64,000 bases of DNA from positions 25,644-89,643 of the forward strand of contig JAFXXU010000035.1 in the NCBI GenBank assembly GCA_017542125.1, in the 5' to 3' direction. The notes under the pieces were generated by a model, which was given only the letters and a program-made list of their open reading frames with translations, did no database searches and was not told the origin of the DNA. Below, one piece after another: positions 1 to 8,736 of the stretch. How positions within the stretch are numbered: the stretch's first letter is position 1; every line of letters begins with the position of its first letter. The position numbers and the translations under genes are program-made. Source of the stretch: Ruminococcus sp. (GTDB taxonomy: Bacteria; Bacillota; Clostridia; Oscillospirales; Ruminococcaceae).

Positions 1-488
1 AACTCAACGAAGCGCTGGATAAGTGCGCAAAGTGGATAGATAAGGAGTATGAGGGCAAGCCCCTCCTGCTGGTGAGCGTGCTGAAAGGCGCATTCATATT
101 CTTAGCGGATATCACCAAGCGGGTGACTATCCCCTGCGAGGTGGGCTTTATGGCTGCCAAGAGCTACTTCGAGGGTACTTCCTCCACCGGCAATGTGGAG
201 ATCACCTATGACCTGGCAAAGGATATAAGCCAGTACCACGTTCTTATCATCGAGGATATCATCGACACCGGCAGGACGCTCAAGACCATCCTTGCGGAGC
301 TGAGCCGCAGAAAGGCTCTCTCCCTGAAAGTCGTGACCCTTCTCGATAAGCCCGACCGCAGAGTAGTCGAGCTGGATGCCGACTATTCTCTCTTCACCAT
401 CCCCGACCACTTCGTCATCGGCTACGGCCTGGATTACGGCGAATACTACCGCAATCTGCCCTATATCGCCGAGTACGGAGAGGACTAA
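1..488 (+). CDS. hpt: Hypoxanthine phosphoribosyltransferase, 5'-truncated by the window edge
   Basis: Salvages hypoxanthine or guanine to IMP or GMP with PRPP in the cytoplasm. The reading frame is open to the left edge (first full codon at base 3), so the true start lies outside the window and about 20-25 residues are probably missing. Visible signatures are VSVLKGAF (pyrophosphate-binding loop), the PRPP motif EDIIDTGRTL, and the purine-binding C-terminal segment with DHFVIGYGLDYGEYYRNLPYI, which is diagnostic for HPRT rather than other phosphoribosyltransferases. A second phosphoribosyltransferase follows 33 bases later, so the two probably form a purine-salvage operon. Family assignment is firm; the choice of hypoxanthine over guanine as main substrate is from family knowledge. 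Confidence 0.93.
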   Translation, partial: LNEALDKCAKWIDKEYEGKPLLLVSVLKGAFIFLADITKRVTIPCEVGFMAAKSYFEGTSSTGNVEITYDLAKDISQYHVLIIEDIIDTGRTLKTILAELSRRKALSLKVVTLLDKPDRRVVELDADYSLFTIPDHFVIGYGLDYGEYYRNLPYIAEYGED

Positions 489-521
489 TGCGACCCAAAT
501 ATCTTTACAGGAGTGATAAAA

Positions 522-1070
522 ATGTCCAACACCTATACCCTTAATGTCGCGGGTCTTACCAGAGAGCTCCCCCTCTGCAAGGCTTCCGATGACTTGAACA
601 TCGCCGCTTTCGTTATGTTCTCCGATGTGGAGCTGACAGTTGCCGCTGCTGCGGAGCTGCTCAAAAAATGCCCCGACTTCGACGTCGCCGTGACAGCCGA
701 GTCAAAGGGCATACCCCTGGCCTACGAAATGGCAAGGCAGTCCGGCAAGACCTATATCGCCGGCAGAAAGTCCGTAAAGCTCTATATGACCGACCCCATC
801 GAGGTCAGCGTCAAGTCCATAACCACCGCCAACGTCCAGAAGCTCTACCTCTCCCAGGAGGATGTGGCCTCGATGAAGGGCAAGAGAGTCCTCATCGTGG
901 ATGACGTTATCAGCACCGGCGAGTCGCTGATCGCTCTGGAAAAGCTCACCGAGGCCGCGGGCGGCATCATCGTGGGCAAGGCAGCAGTTCTCGCCGAGGG
1001 CTGCGCAGCCGACAGAACGGATATAATCTTCCTGGAGAAGCTCCCCCTGTTCCCCGTAGAAAAGAACTGA
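522..1070 (+). CDS. Adenine phosphoribosyltransferase-like protein
   Basis: A 182-residue type I phosphoribosyltransferase, cytoplasmic. The PRPP loop reads [16 protein letters not shown] near residues 120-135, and an [14 protein letters not shown] segment near residue 65 matches the adenine PRTase pattern. The ATG at 522 is preferred because an AGGAG lies about 9 bases upstream; the GTG nine bases earlier would overlap that site. It follows hpt and precedes glpK closely, so co-transcription is likely. Related families (xanthine PRTase, PRTase-type regulators) keep the same loop, so the substrate is inferred: adenine is most likely, and a regulatory paralogue is the main alternative. Confidence 0.8.
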   Translation: MSNTYTLNVAGLTRELPLCKASDDLNIAAFVMFSDVELTVAAAAELLKKCPDFDVAVTAESKGIPLAYEMARQSGKTYIAGRKSVKLYMTDPIEVSVKSITTANVQKLYLSQEDVASMKGKRVLIVDDVISTGESLIALEKLTEAAGGIIVGKAAVLAEGCAADRTDIIFLEKLPLFPVEKN

Positions 1071-1095
1071 CGACCCGAAAGGAGTGCGGGCAGCT

Positions 1096-2577
1096 ATGAA
1101 AAAGTATATACTCGCTCTTGATCAGGGTACTACCTCTTCAAGAGCCGTGCTGTTTGAAAAAAGCGGAAAGGCAGCAGGTGTCTGCCAGATCGAGTACACC
1201 CAGATCTACCCCGGCAACGGCTGGGTGGAGCACGATGCCGAGGAGATCTATTCCTCGCAGCTGGCAGCGGCTAAGGGCGTTCTGGAAGAATGCGGAGCCT
1301 CTGCCGAGGACATCGCCGCCATAGGCATCACCAATCAGCGCGAGACCACGATAATGTGGGATAAGAACACCGGAAAGCCCGTCTGCAACGCCATAGTATG
1401 GCAGTGCCGCAGAACGGCTGATATCTGCGAGACCTACAAGCAGCAGGGTCTGGATAAGTTCTTCCGCGACAAGACGGGTCTGCTCATAGACCCCTATTTC
1501 TCCGCCACCAAGATCCGCTGGATACTCCAGAACGTGGAGGGGGTCAGGGAGCGTTCCGAGCGGGGAGAGATCCTCTTCGGAACGGTGGACAGCTGGCTCA
1601 TCTGGAAGCTCACCGGCGGCAAGGTCCATGCCACTGATATGACCAATGCCTCCCGCACGATGCTCTATAACATCCACACCCTTGAATGGGATAAGGAGAT
1701 ACTGGGTCTGCTGGGCATCCCCGAGAGCATACTGCCGAAGGTCGTGCCCTCCAGCGGTGAGATAGGCGTCTGTGAGTCCTCTGTCTTCGGCACTGAGATA
1801 CCCATAACCGGCTGCGCGGGCGACCAGCAGGCGGCCCTCTTCGGGCAGAAATGTATGAACGAGGGTGACGTCAAGAACACCTACGGCACAGGCGGCTTCC
1901 TGCTGATGAATACGGGCAGCAAGCCTGCGGCATCCTCCCACGGCCTGCTGACCACTATCGGCTGGTGCATAGGCGACAAGGTCACATATGCGCTGGAGGG
2001 CTCGGTGTTCATAGCGGGAGCGGTAGTCAAGTGGCTCCGCGACGAGCTGGGCTTTATCAGCTCCGCCTCCGAGAGCGGAAAGCTGGCTCTTTCGGTGGAG
2101 AGCACCGGGGGAGTGTATATCGTCCCCGCATTTACAGGCCTGGGCGCCCCCTATTGGCAGCCGGAGGCCAGAGGCGTTATCACCGGCCTGACAAGAGGCT
2201 CGGGGAGGGCTCATATAGTCCGGGCGGCGCTGGAGGCTATCGCCTACCAGACGGCTGATGTGCTGGCGGCAATGGAAGAGGATGTAGGCAGGCTGGGCAC
2301 CATCCGCGTGGACGGCGGCGCCTCGGCTAACGACTTTCTTATGCAGTTCCAGTCGGATATCCTGGGCAGAGAGATCATCCGTCCGGAGAATGTGGAATCC
2401 ACCGCCATAGGTGCGGCATTCCTTGCAGGGCTTGCCTGCGGCTTCTGGTCGGGTATGGACGAGATCGTCTCCCTGGGCGGCAGCTTTGAGAAATTCACTC
2501 CCGTAATGAGCGCGAAGCAGCGCAAAGAAAAGCTGGCGGGCTGGAAAAAGGCAGTAGCCTGCGCGATGCAGGGTTAA
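1096..2577 (+). CDS. glpK: Glycerol kinase
   Basis: Phosphorylates glycerol to sn-glycerol 3-phosphate with ATP. The 493-residue product has the usual family length and begins with the FGGY-kinase phosphate loop [17 protein letters not shown]. Other visible signatures are [22 protein letters not shown], the catalytic-region [13 protein letters not shown], and [13 protein letters not shown]. The second FGGY signature is around [13 protein letters not shown]. The start at 1096 gives the canonical [14 protein letters not shown]-terminus with a GGAG upstream; an upstream GTG at 1084 would sit inside the ribosome-binding site. No glycerol facilitator or glycerol-3-phosphate dehydrogenase is adjacent. 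The gene ends at a strong bidirectional terminator shared with the convergent symporter. Confidence 0.96.
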   Translation: MKKYILALDQGTTSSRAVLFEKSGKAAGVCQIEYTQIYPGNGWVEHDAEEIYSSQLAAAKGVLEECGASAEDIAAIGITNQRETTIMWDKNTGKPVCNAIVWQCRRTADICETYKQQGLDKFFRDKTGLLIDPYFSATKIRWILQNVEGVRERSERGEILFGTVDSWLIWKLTGGKVHATDMTNASRTMLYNIHTLEWDKEILGLLGIPESILPKVVPSSGEIGVCESSVFGTEIPITGCAGDQQAALFGQKCMNEGDVKNTYGTGGFLLMNTGSKPAASSHGLLTTIGWCIGDKVTYALEGSVFIAGAVVKWLRDELGFISSASESGKLALSVESTGGVYIVPAFTGLGAPYWQPEARGVITGLTRGSGRAHIVRAALEAIAYQTADVLAAMEEDVGRLGTIRVDGGASANDFLMQFQSDILGREIIRPENVESTAIGAAFLAGLACGFWSGMDEIVSLGGSFEKFTPVMSAKQRKEKLAGWKKAVACAMQG

Positions 2578-2595
2578 CAGATCCGCAGAGGATAA

Positions 2596-2640
2596 AAAAG
2601 GCGCTTTCACCGAACTGACGGTGAAAGCGCCTTTTGGTTT
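2596..2640. terminator. Bidirectional terminator between glpK and the symporter
   Basis: A perfect 16-bp stem (2596-2611 with 2620-2635, core GGCGCTTTCACC/GGTGAAAGCGCC) encloses an 8-base loop. It has A-rich and T-rich flanks, so it can terminate both convergent transcripts. Confidence 0.9.
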
Positions 2641-2647
2641 ACTGTTA

Positions 2648-4180
2648 TCAGAGCTCCGGGTTATCGTAGCACTCGAATACCTTATCAATGTATTCCTGAT
2701 CCTCTTTCTTGTTCTTGGTGAAGAGACTCACTACCGGAACAAGTATGAGGCCGAAGAGCATTGTGAGAGCGCCGGCGTTGATAGCCGAGTGGATCGCAAG
2801 GCCGCCGATCTCAAGGGTGCGCTTGCCGAAGGTGAAGTAGAACATATGGGCAAGGGTCAGACCCACGCCGCTGATGAAGCAGGCCATAACAGCCGCCTTG
2901 GTGATCTTCTTGGAGTAGAGGCCGTAGAGGTAGGGTGCCAGGAAGGCTCCTGCCAGTGCGCCCCAGGATATGGACATCAGCGTGGAGATTATGGTGGTGG
3001 GGTTCTCAAGAGTGAATATTGCAATGACTACCGATACCAGCAGGAACACGCCGATGAATATCCTCATTATCAGCAGCTCCTTCTTCTCGGACATATTCTT
3101 GCGGAGGGGCTTGATAAGGTCGATGGTGAGTACCGAAGCCGAGGTCAGCACCAGCGAGGAAAGGGTGGACATGGAGGCGGAAAGCACCAGCACGATAACG
3201 ATGCCGAAGAGCAGATCGGGGATCTGGTTCATCATCTCGGGAACGATGCCGTCAAAGCCGGTGGCGGGAGCGCCGTTCACGTTGTCAACGAACAGCCTGC
3301 CGAAGCCGCCCAGGAAGTAGCAGCCGCCTGCTACAACAACAGCAAATACGGTGGAAACGATGGTGCCGGTCTTGATGGCGTGGTCGTCCTTGACTGCATA
3401 GAACTTGCCCACCATCTGGGGAAGTCCCCAGGTACCCAGAGAGGTGAGGATAACAACACCCAGCAGGTTTATGGGGTCGGGGCCGAAGAGAGCTGCGAAT
3501 TCACCGGTCTTGCCCGAGGCATCGGGGATAGCTGCCATCTTGTCGATGGACTCGGTAAGGCCGCTGTTCTTGTTGAGGACGGCAAGCACTACTGCGGTGA
3601 TGCCCACCAGCATAAAGATACCCTGGATGAAGTCGGAGAGTGCGGTAGCCTTGTAGCCGCCCAGGATAACATAGATCGCGGTGAATACCGCCATAACGAT
3701 GATGCAGTATTTGTAGGGGATGCCGAAGCCTTTCTCAAAAAGTCTGGAAAGACCGTTGTATACCGAAGCGGTGTAGGGGATGAGGAACACGAAGATTATC
3801 ATAGCCGAGCAGATCTTCAGCGCAGAGGAATTGTAGCGCTTCTCGAAGAACTCCGGCATAGTCTTGGCTTTCAGATGCTTGGACATGATCCTCGAGCGCT
3901 TGCCGAGTATCAGCCAGGGCAGCAGGGAGCCGATGACCGCATTGCCTATACCTACCCAGGTGGAGGCTACACCGTAGCTCCAGCCGAAGCGCCCCGCATA
4001 TCCGACGAAGATAACTGCCGAGAAGTAGGAGGTGCCGTAGGCGAAGGCCGTGAACCAGGGGCCCAGCGTTCTTCCTCCCAGAACGAAATCGGTGACATTT
4101 GCCGTCTTCCGTCTGTAATAGACGCCTATGCCGACCATAAGTATCAGATAGGCGATCAGTATGATCCACATTCCGACCAT
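2648..4180 (-). CDS. Sodium:solute symporter (SSS family), PutP-like
   Basis: A 510-residue membrane protein with about 13 hydrophobic segments, the length and layout of the SSS family that couples Na+ entry to uptake of proline, pantothenate or other small solutes. Recognisable segments are LGGRTLGPWFTAFAYGTSYFSA near residue 34 and GGYKATALSDFIQGIFML near residue 175, which matches the classical SSS signature. SASMSTLSSLVLTSASVLTIDL near residue 330 contributes to the Na+ site in this family. The start ATG has AGGAAA about 10 bases upstream. The gene stands alone under its own consensus promoter. The solute cannot be read from sequence; proline is the usual annotation for this subfamily. 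Confidence 0.88.
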   Translation of the reverse strand: MVGMWIILIAYLILMVGIGVYYRRKTANVTDFVLGGRTLGPWFTAFAYGTSYFSAVIFVGYAGRFGWSYGVASTWVGIGNAVIGSLLPWLILGKRSRIMSKHLKAKTMPEFFEKRYNSSALKICSAMIIFVFLIPYTASVYNGLSRLFEKGFGIPYKYCIIVMAVFTAIYVILGGYKATALSDFIQGIFMLVGITAVVLAVLNKNSGLTESIDKMAAIPDASGKTGEFAALFGPDPINLLGVVILTSLGTWGLPQMVGKFYAVKDDHAIKTGTIVSTVFAVVVAGGCYFLGGFGRLFVDNVNGAPATGFDGIVPEMMNQIPDLLFGIVIVLVLSASMSTLSSLVLTSASVLTIDLIKPLRKNMSEKKELLIMRIFIGVFLLVSVVIAIFTLENPTTIISTLMSISWGALAGAFLAPYLYGLYSKKITKAAVMACFISGVGLTLAHMFYFTFGKRTLEIGGLAIHSAINAGALTMLFGLILVPVVSLFTKNKKEDQEYIDKVFECYDNPEL

Positions 4181-4269
4181 ATCAATACATTTCCTTTCCC
4201 ATAATGGATTTTAACAATTTAGCGCTTTTGCGTTTTTACGCTTTTACCCGATAAAGCGCCGCATACCTT

Positions 4270-4298
4270 ATTATACTCCATAGCTCCCGTTTTGTCAA
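4270..4298 (-). promoter_or_regulatory. Sigma-A promoter of the symporter gene
   Basis: On the minus strand, TTGACA (4298-4293), a 17-bp spacer and TATAAT (4275-4270) form a perfect consensus. The start codon is about 90 bases downstream. Confidence 0.85.
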
Positions 4299-4320
4299 GA
4301 GTTTTTTTATTACGGGGTTT

Positions 4321-4500
4321 TTAAGGCAACACCGCACGACCCCTGTGCATCAGATGCGCCGTCCAGATTTTCGTCAGATTGCCTAAATTCGACGCAAGCT
4401 TGCTGACGCAAGTCAAGGAGAATTTGGGTAATATGACGGAAAGCTGGCAAGCAGATGATGTGCAGAGGCGTTAGCCGCGGGTCGTGCGGTGTTGCCTTAA
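4321..4500. repeat. MITE-like palindromic repeat, copy 1 (180 bp)
   Basis: The element begins TTAAGGCAACACCGCACGAC and ends with its exact reverse complement, giving terminal inverted repeats of at least 20 bp. No open reading frame lies inside. The interior is related, in the opposite orientation, to the sequence starting at 63806, so this is a dispersed family in this genome. TTAA is present at both tips, but a clear target-site duplication cannot be called. It lies just upstream of the symporter promoter, in an otherwise gene-free 570-base gap. Confidence 0.85.
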
Positions 4501-4589
4501 TTAGTCATAACTCCCCCAACCCTCAGCAGGGGAGAGCTGTTACAACTCCGCTCGCCTTACTCCGCGCTCCCGTCTCCCTGTCCGGATCC

Positions 4590-4628
4590 GCCCTCGCCAA
4601 AAAGCATTAAAAGTCTTTGGAAAGGTTT
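4590..4628 (+). repeat. Short copy of a second dispersed repeat
   Basis: About 38 bases starting GCCCTCGCCAAAAAGCATTA match, nearly exactly and inverted, the left inner arm of the palindromic element at 61770-62088. The rest of 4501-4680 holds no gene that I can support. Confidence 0.6.
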
Positions 4629-4685
4629 TCCTAAACATATCCCGCACAAGGAAACTGCAGCACGCAGAAAGGCGGGCGGATATGC

Positions 4686-4714
4686 TTGACAAAACCTTGA
4701 TTTTGTGGTAAAGT
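4686..4714 (+). promoter_or_regulatory. Promoter of the small membrane protein-proS pair
   Basis: TTGACA (4686-4691), a 17-bp spacer and TAAAGT (4709-4714). The -10 matches four of six consensus bases. It lies about 40 bases before the start codon. Confidence 0.6.
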
Positions 4715-4752
4715 TAAAAGGCGGTATTATGTTTTCAGGGAGGTGTGCGTTT

Positions 4753-5040
4753 ATGAACAGCGAGCTTGTCACGCTGCTTTTGAAGCTGATATTCGGCAGT
4801 GCTCTGATAATGGCGTTCATAGCGCTTGCCTGTATAGTAACGCCGAGGCTTGCAAAGGTCATCACAAAGCGTCATCCCGAATGGAACAGTCCCGAAAGGG
4901 TGGGGGATGATAACGAGTCTGCCGGGGAGCCCTCGGTCAAGGGTGCCTACGATGCGCAGAAAGAGGATTATGACCTGAATTACAAGATCTACAATAAAGA
5001 TATATATGGAGTTGATTTCAAGAATGGCAAAAAACAATGA
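4753..5040 (+). CDS. Small single-pass membrane protein of unknown function
   Basis: A 95-residue protein with one hydrophobic segment at about residues 8-29 ([21 protein letters not shown]), then a basic stretch and a charged, Tyr- and Asp-rich tail. This predicts an N-terminal anchor and a cytoplasmic tail. I do not recognise the family. The start at 4753 has GGGAGG 9-14 bases upstream; earlier in-frame codons would place that site inside the gene. Its last 17 bases overlap the start of proS in another frame, so proS translation is probably coupled to it. Conservation of this arrangement would suggest a real gene rather than a leader peptide. Confidence 0.7.
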   Translation: MNSELVTLLLKLIFGSALIMAFIALACIVTPRLAKVITKRHPEWNSPERVGDDNESAGEPSVKGAYDAQKEDYDLNYKIYNKDIYGVDFKNGKKQ

Positions 5041-6484
5041 CAAAAAGGTCGAAGCGATAACCTCAATGGACGAGGACTTCGCAAAGTGGTACACCGATAT
5101 CTGCAAGAAGGCCGAGCTGGTAGAGTACACCAGCGTTAAGGGCTGTATGGTCATCAGACCCTACGGCTATGCTATCTGGGAGAATATCCAGAAGATACTT
5201 GACTCGGAGTTCAAGGCGCTGGGTCACGAGAATGTATGTATGCCTATGTTCATCCCCGAGAGCCTCCTCAATAAGGAGAAGGACCACGTTGAGGGCTTTG
5301 CTCCCGAAGTAGCCTGGGTAACTCACGGCGGCAGCGAGAAGCTGGAGGAGCGCCTCTGCGTCCGCCCCACTTCCGAGACGCTGTTCTGCGAGCACTATGC
5401 CAATATCGTACACAGCTACCGCGACCTGCCGAAGCTCTACAATCAGTGGGTGTCGGTAGTCCGCTGGGAAAAGACCACCCGCCCCTTCCTGCGCTCCAGA
5501 GAGTTCCTCTGGCAGGAGGGACACACCATCCACGCCACAGCGCAGGAGGCTGCTGAGGAGACCGAGCGTATGCTCAACTGCTATGCAGATTTCTGCGAGA
5601 AGAGCCTCTGTATGCCCGTGGTAAGAGGTCAGAAGACCGAGTCGGATAAGTTTGCGGGCGCAGTTTCCACCTACGCCATCGAGGCTATGATGCACGACGG
5701 CAAGGCTCTGCAGGCCGGTACCTCCCACTATTTCGGCGACGGCTTCGCCAAGGCCTTCGGCATCCAGTTCACCAGCAAGGATAACAAGCTGGAGTATCCC
5801 CATCAGACCTCCTGGGGCATGACCACCCGCCTTATCGGCGCTATCATAATGACCCACGGCGACAACAACGGACTTGTCCTGCCGCCTGCGGTAGCACCTG
5901 TTCAGGTCGTTATCGTGCCTATCGCCCAGTTCAAGGAGGGAGTTTTGGAAAAGGCAGGGGAGATTCTCGAGAAGCTGAAGGCTCTCGGCATCAGGGTCAA
6001 GCTGGACGACAGTGACAACTCTCCCGGCTGGAAGTTCGCTGAGTACGAGATGCGTGGCGTGCCTGTCCGCATAGAGATAGGCCCCAAGGATATCGAGAAC
6101 GGCCAGTGCGTAGTGGCTACCCGCTACAACAGTCAGAAGCAGACCGTCTCCCTGGAGAATATGCTGGAGACTCTCGCTGCAAAGGTGACAGACCTGCTGG
6201 AGAACGAGATCCCTCAGGGTATGTTCAATAACGCCCTCGAGAACAGAAAGAACCGCACCTATCAGTGCACCACCGTTGACGAGATCAACAAGGCGCTTGA
6301 AGAAAAGGGCGACGGCTTCATCGAGGCTATGTGGTGCGGCGACGAGGCCTGCGAGGATAAGGTCAAGGAGCTTTCCGGCGTGGGTTCAAGGTGCATCCCC
6401 TTTGAGCAGCATCAGATCTCCGATAAGTGCGTATGCTGCGGCAAGCCCGCAAAGAGCATGGTGCTCTGGGGAAAAGCGTACTAA
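5024..6484 (+). CDS. proS: Prolyl-tRNA synthetase, type 3 (archaeal/eukaryal-like)
   Basis: Charges tRNA-Pro with proline. The 486-residue length, absence of the inserted editing domain, and C-terminal domain ending in Tyr ([18 protein letters not shown]) identify the short ProRS class found in many Clostridia. Motif 2 reads [21 protein letters not shown] near residue 150, and motif 3 and the anticodon-binding domain follow. The ATG at 5024 is preferred because it gives [12 protein letters not shown] and a GGAG lies about 12 bases upstream; ATG 5006 is the alternative. The start overlaps the upstream small gene. A strong terminator follows the stop codon. Confidence 0.94.
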   Translation: MAKNNDKKVEAITSMDEDFAKWYTDICKKAELVEYTSVKGCMVIRPYGYAIWENIQKILDSEFKALGHENVCMPMFIPESLLNKEKDHVEGFAPEVAWVTHGGSEKLEERLCVRPTSETLFCEHYANIVHSYRDLPKLYNQWVSVVRWEKTTRPFLRSREFLWQEGHTIHATAQEAAEETERMLNCYADFCEKSLCMPVVRGQKTESDKFAGAVSTYAIEAMMHDGKALQAGTSHYFGDGFAKAFGIQFTSKDNKLEYPHQTSWGMTTRLIGAIIMTHGDNNGLVLPPAVAPVQVVIVPIAQFKEGVLEKAGEILEKLKALGIRVKLDDSDNSPGWKFAEYEMRGVPVRIEIGPKDIENGQCVVATRYNSQKQTVSLENMLETLAAKVTDLLENEIPQGMFNNALENRKNRTYQCTTVDEINKALEEKGDGFIEAMWCGDEACEDKVKELSGVGSRCIPFEQHQISDKCVCCGKPAKSMVLWGKAY

Positions 6485-6501
6485 GCAATAACAGATATCA
6501 G

Positions 6502-6528
6502 GCAGGAGTTCCGGCTCCTGCTTTTTTT
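6502..6528 (+). terminator. Rho-independent terminator after proS
   Basis: Stem GCAGGAG/CTCCTGC with a six-base loop, followed by seven Ts. Confidence 0.9.
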
Positions 6529-6602
6529 GTATCTGTTTTGACTGTAACTATTTTAACCGTGAATTATCATACGAACCGTTTTATTCGTTTTGCGATATGC
6601 TG

Positions 6603-6631
6603 TTGACAGAGTGCGGAATATCTGGTATAAT
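6603..6631 (+). promoter_or_regulatory. Consensus sigma-A promoter of the CotH-family gene
   Basis: TTGACA (6603-6608), exactly 17 bp, TATAAT (6626-6631): a perfect match to consensus. The predicted leader before the ATG at 6686 is about 50 bases. Confidence 0.9.
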
Positions 6632-6685
6632 ATCTCTTGACAGATTTAGGATCGCGTATCATAATATATGGAGGTGTGTGATAAT

Positions 6686-8641
6686 ATGAAACAGTATAGG
6701 CTGAGAGCCGCGGCCTTTGCCGCAGCGCTGATGCTGCTCTGCGGCTGTGCCTCTCAGAGCAGCTCCGCTCCGGAGAGCTCGCCGGTAACGGAAACAGCAG
6801 CGGGTACGGAGCAGGCATCCTCGGCTGAGCCGGAGCCCGAAAAGGAGAAAAAGCCCGTCACCGAGGGCTCGGTGGAGTTCTCCGCGGAGAGCGGCGTCTA
6901 CTCCGAGAGCTTTGAGCTGACCCTGACATCTTCGGAGCAGGGGGAGATCTACTATACCACCGACGGCAGCGACCCGGCTCTTTCGTCCACGGCAAAAAAG
7001 TACGAAAGCCCCATAACCGTCACCGACAGGCGAGGAGAGGCCAATGGGGTCAGCGCGGTGGATCCTCTGCTCATCGCCGGGACCTTCAACGAGCCCGACA
7101 GCTCCCGCAAGGGCTTCATCAGCAAGGTCAGCGCGCCCTCGGACAAAGCCGTTGACAAGTGTACGGCGGTGAGAGCGGCGGTGAAGCGGGAGGACGGCAG
7201 CTTTGGCGGCAATTCCTCCGCCTGCTATTTCATCGGCACTGCCGAGGAGCATATCCGGGGCCTTGCCGAGAGCTGCAAGGCGGCAGGGCAGCCTCTTGCG
7301 GTCATAAGCCTCGCTATGGACTACGATGACCTCTTCGACAGCGAAAAGGGCATCTACGTCAAGGGGGATATCTTCGATAAGGCGCTGGCAGCCGAGGGCC
7401 GCGTCAAGGACGGCGAGACCGCCCGCTCCCTCGATGCCAACTACAAGCAGCACGGCAAGGAATGGGAACGTCAGGCAGGGATGACCTTTATGGAGTTCTC
7501 ACCGGAGGGGAGCGTCACCCGCTTCACCCAGGACTGCGGCGTGCGGATCCAGGGCAACTATTCCCGCTCGGATCTTCAGAAGGGTCTGCGGCTCTATGCC
7601 AGAGCCGAGTACGGCGGGCGGAATTTCTCCTTCCCCGTTTTCGGCGAGGACTATCACAACGATGCCGGCGAGACTATGGATAAGTTCGATACTCTCGTCC
7701 TCCGGGCAGGAGGCAACTGCGCCTTTACCGCCAAATTCAACGACACTTACTGGCATTCGCTTATGAGAGAGGGTGCCTGCGAGACCAAGCGCTCCCGCCC
7801 CTGTGTGGTGTACCTGAACGGCGAATACTGGGGGCTCTACGTCCTGGAGGAGGACTACTCCGACGACTACTTTGAGGATAAGCACGGCGTTGACAAGGAT
7901 GATGTGGTGGTCTACAAGGGGGATGCGGAGAAGTACGAGTCCGGCTACAAGCTTGATGAGGGCAGGCTCCCCGAGGGCGAGAGCGAGGACTACTTCTTTA
8001 AGGAGCTTAAGGCCTTCTTCAATAAGCACAAGGATGCATCTTCTGACGAGGACTTTGCCGCCCTCTGCGCGCTGGTCGATCCCGACAGCGTCAGGGACTA
8101 TTTCGCCTATGAGTGCTGGATCAACAACAAGTGGGACTGGCCGGGCAAGAACTGGTCTATGTGGAAGACAGCCTCCGTTTCCGATGCCTCGCCCTACGCC
8201 GACGGCAGGTGGCGCTTTATGCTCTACGATGTTGAGTTCGGCGGCGTCAGCGGCAGCAGCGATGCGGGCGTCAACACCGTCAAGGAGGATAACTACAAGC
8301 CCAAGGGCCTGCTGGATATGGATACAAACAACCCCGCCGTCCTCTGCTTTGCCTATATGATGACCAACGAGGGCTTCCGTCAGGGCTTTTACGAGAGGCT
8401 GGAGGGGCTCTCGACCGGCGAGCTGGAGAGATCGGCAGCCAAGGAGCGGCTCAAGGAGTTTGAGAACATCTACTCTCCCCTCTATGAGCAGTTCTTTGAG
8501 CGCTACCCCGGCACAGGCTCTGCCGATGAGGCAGTCAACGGCGGTTATGCCAGCATCAGGTGCATCTCCGACTTTCTCGATAAGCGTGCGGCAAGCATAA
8601 ATAAACTGATCAAATACTGCCGGAAAACTCTGGGGTCATAA
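6686..8641 (+). CDS. CotH kinase-family lipoprotein with N-terminal chitobiase-type domain
   Basis: A 651-residue exported lipoprotein. Residues 1-21 are a signal peptide with a lipobox-like LLCGC, followed by a Ser/Glu-rich linker. Residues about 55-170 resemble the C-terminal chitobiase/hexosaminidase-type domain (GEIYYTTDGSDPALSS). From about residue 190 comes a CotH domain with CGVRIQGNYSRSDLQKGLRL (near 285), VVYLNGEYWGLYVLEED and MLYDVEFGG (near 510); the last carries the acidic residue of the family active site. CotH proteins are atypical protein kinases of spore coats and cellulosome-type surface proteins; the substrate here is unknown. It is monocistronic, with its own consensus promoter and terminator. 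Confidence 0.87.
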   Translation: MKQYRLRAAAFAAALMLLCGCASQSSSAPESSPVTETAAGTEQASSAEPEPEKEKKPVTEGSVEFSAESGVYSESFELTLTSSEQGEIYYTTDGSDPALSSTAKKYESPITVTDRRGEANGVSAVDPLLIAGTFNEPDSSRKGFISKVSAPSDKAVDKCTAVRAAVKREDGSFGGNSSACYFIGTAEEHIRGLAESCKAAGQPLAVISLAMDYDDLFDSEKGIYVKGDIFDKALAAEGRVKDGETARSLDANYKQHGKEWERQAGMTFMEFSPEGSVTRFTQDCGVRIQGNYSRSDLQKGLRLYARAEYGGRNFSFPVFGEDYHNDAGETMDKFDTLVLRAGGNCAFTAKFNDTYWHSLMREGACETKRSRPCVVYLNGEYWGLYVLEEDYSDDYFEDKHGVDKDDVVVYKGDAEKYESGYKLDEGRLPEGESEDYFFKELKAFFNKHKDASSDEDFAALCALVDPDSVRDYFAYECWINNKWDWPGKNWSMWKTASVSDASPYADGRWRFMLYDVEFGGVSGSSDAGVNTVKEDNYKPKGLLDMDTNNPAVLCFAYMMTNEGFRQGFYERLEGLSTGELERSAAKERLKEFENIYSPLYEQFFERYPGTGSADEAVNGGYASIRCISDFLDKRAASINKLIKYCRKTLGS

Positions 8642-8650
8642 AACGGGAAA

Positions 8651-8675
8651 AACGCAGGTTTTACCTGCGTTTTTT
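8651..8675 (+). terminator. Terminator after the CotH-family gene
   Basis: Nine-base stem AACGCAGGT/ACCTGCGTT with a TTT loop and a following T run. Confidence 0.9.
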
Positions 8676-8676
8676 G

Positions 8677-8705
8677 TTGACATTCAGCGGCTGATGTGTT
8701 ACCAT
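8677..8705 (+). promoter_or_regulatory. Promoter of the MutS-type ATPase gene
   Basis: TTGACA (8677-8682), 17 bp, TACCAT (8700-8705). The -35 is perfect and the -10 is weak. It directly abuts the preceding terminator. Confidence 0.65.
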
Positions 8706-8736
8706 AAATACATAAGGCATACAGGAGGGCAGCACT

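Noticed and set aside
1138-2688. 516-codon minus-strand open frame opposite glpK
   Set aside because: It is the mirror of glpK's codon pattern: no plausible protein motifs, no ribosome-binding site, and full overlap with a certain gene.
2621-4204. 527-codon plus-strand open frame opposite the symporter
   Set aside because: Highly polar, His/Gly/Glu-rich translation typical of an antisense frame; it overlaps the symporter and the terminator.
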